The notes under the pieces were generated by a model. It saw only the letters and a program-made list of their open reading frames with translations, made no database searches and had not been told where the DNA came from. Below are positions 5,184 through 5,570 of a DNA stretch of 5,570 nucleotides, piece by piece; the stretch's first letter is position 1; each line of letters starts with the position of its first letter. The position numbers were made by a program, and so were the translations under genes. Source of the stretch: an uncultured Prevotella sp. (GTDB taxonomy: Bacteria; Bacteroidota; Bacteroidia; Bacteroidales; Bacteroidaceae); the NCBI GenBank assembly GCA_947303825.1, contig CAMYZK010000186.1:1-5570 (forward strand), read 5' to 3'.

Positions 5184-5570
5184 ATGGATAAGGAAGGATT
5201 GAGGACACGCATGAAAGGAAGTCCCGCGTTGAAACGGTTGCTAGACTATATCATTATGAACCAGCGCGATGCCAGACCACGTTGGTATGTACGGCTGTTG
5301 GCACCTGTCTATCAGAAACGCGGCAGGGGCTCAAAGATATACAGCAGTGTGCGAATGGACACTCCGCCATACCACCGGTTCTGCCTAGGCAAGCATAGCG
5401 TGGTGGAATCGTTCTCATGTATAAATAATGCCGTGGGCGATGTCGTTATAGGCGATAACACTCGCATCGGACTACACAACACCATCATTGGCCCGGTAAA
5501 TATTGGCAGTCATGTTAATCAGGCCCAAGGTATTACTACCACCATACATCTCGTGAATCAAACCACCATT
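5184..5570 (+). CDS. Left-handed beta-helix (hexapeptide) acyltransferase, 5' part
   Basis: The frame starts at ATG 5184 and stays open for 129 codons to the window end. An ATG at 5211 is possible, but the first residues fit the family. The N-terminal part is basic and helical (about 14-50: LKRLLDYIIMNQRDARPRW then RLLAPVYQKRGRGS), followed by LGKHSVVESFSCINNAVGDV (68-87). Hexapeptide-repeat turns come next: VVIGDNTRIGLHNTIIGPVNIGSHV (87-111). This layout matches Bacteroidota acyltransferases of the LbH superfamily in capsule and LPS loci, which usually use acetyl-CoA to acetylate a sugar. Relatives normally continue with AQ....LNH; here the frame reads AQGITTTIHLVNQTTI, so the usual Asn-His is not visible in frame. 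The stop and C-terminal half lie outside the window. It probably modifies a sugar of the same repeat unit made by the neighbouring glycosyltransferase. Confidence 0.85.
   Translation, partial: MDKEGLRTRMKGSPALKRLLDYIIMNQRDARPRWYVRLLAPVYQKRGRGSKIYSSVRMDTPPYHRFCLGKHSVVESFSCINNAVGDVVIGDNTRIGLHNTIIGPVNIGSHVNQAQGITTTIHLVNQTTI

Overview
The window reads as part of a surface-glycan (capsule, O-antigen or exopolysaccharide) biosynthesis locus from a member of the Bacteroidota, most likely Bacteroidales (Bacteroides/Prevotella-like). The assignment rests on three things: the gene content, start sites without Shine-Dalgarno sequences, and two promoter-like sites that match the Bacteroidetes pattern TTTG-N19-21-TAnnTTTG. 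Coding GC is about 50% except in the LicD-family gene (about 41%). The taxonomic call is an inference; there is no rRNA or marker gene.

Layout. (1) Positions 1-683, plus strand: 3' part of a protein resembling the beta-propeller N-terminal domain of glucosamine inositolphosphorylceramide transferase (GINT1). (2) Positions 3861 down to 667, minus strand: a three-gene unit read in the order GT4 glycosyltransferase (3861-2722), second GT4 glycosyltransferase broken by a frameshift (2680-1557), and LicD-family transferase (1545-667). Its tail overlaps gene 1 by 17 bp in convergent orientation. (3) Positions 3862-3961: a 100-bp AT-rich divergent intergenic region with two overlapping promoters and two small inverted repeats. 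(4) Positions 3962-5570, plus strand: a third GT4 glycosyltransferase (3962-5152), a 7-bp tandem repeat across its stop codon, and the start of a left-handed beta-helix (hexapeptide) acyltransferase cut off by the window end.

How the genes fit together. Three GT-B glycosyltransferases would each add a sugar to a lipid-linked repeat unit at the cytoplasmic face of the inner membrane. The LicD-family protein would add a phospho-substituent such as phosphocholine, and the acyltransferase would add an O- or N-acyl group. The role of the GINT1-like protein is not established. No flippase, polymerase, initiating transferase or nucleotide-sugar synthesis gene is visible, so this is an internal slice of a larger locus.

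I do not see a new kind of defence or mobile system. The most useful observations are the broken glycosyltransferase, the overlapping divergent promoters with a nearly leaderless transcript and a T8 tract in the spacer, the lower-GC licD-like gene, and the heptamer repeat. Outside the genes, only 3862-3961 exceeds 50 bp; no non-coding stretch reaches 300 bp.
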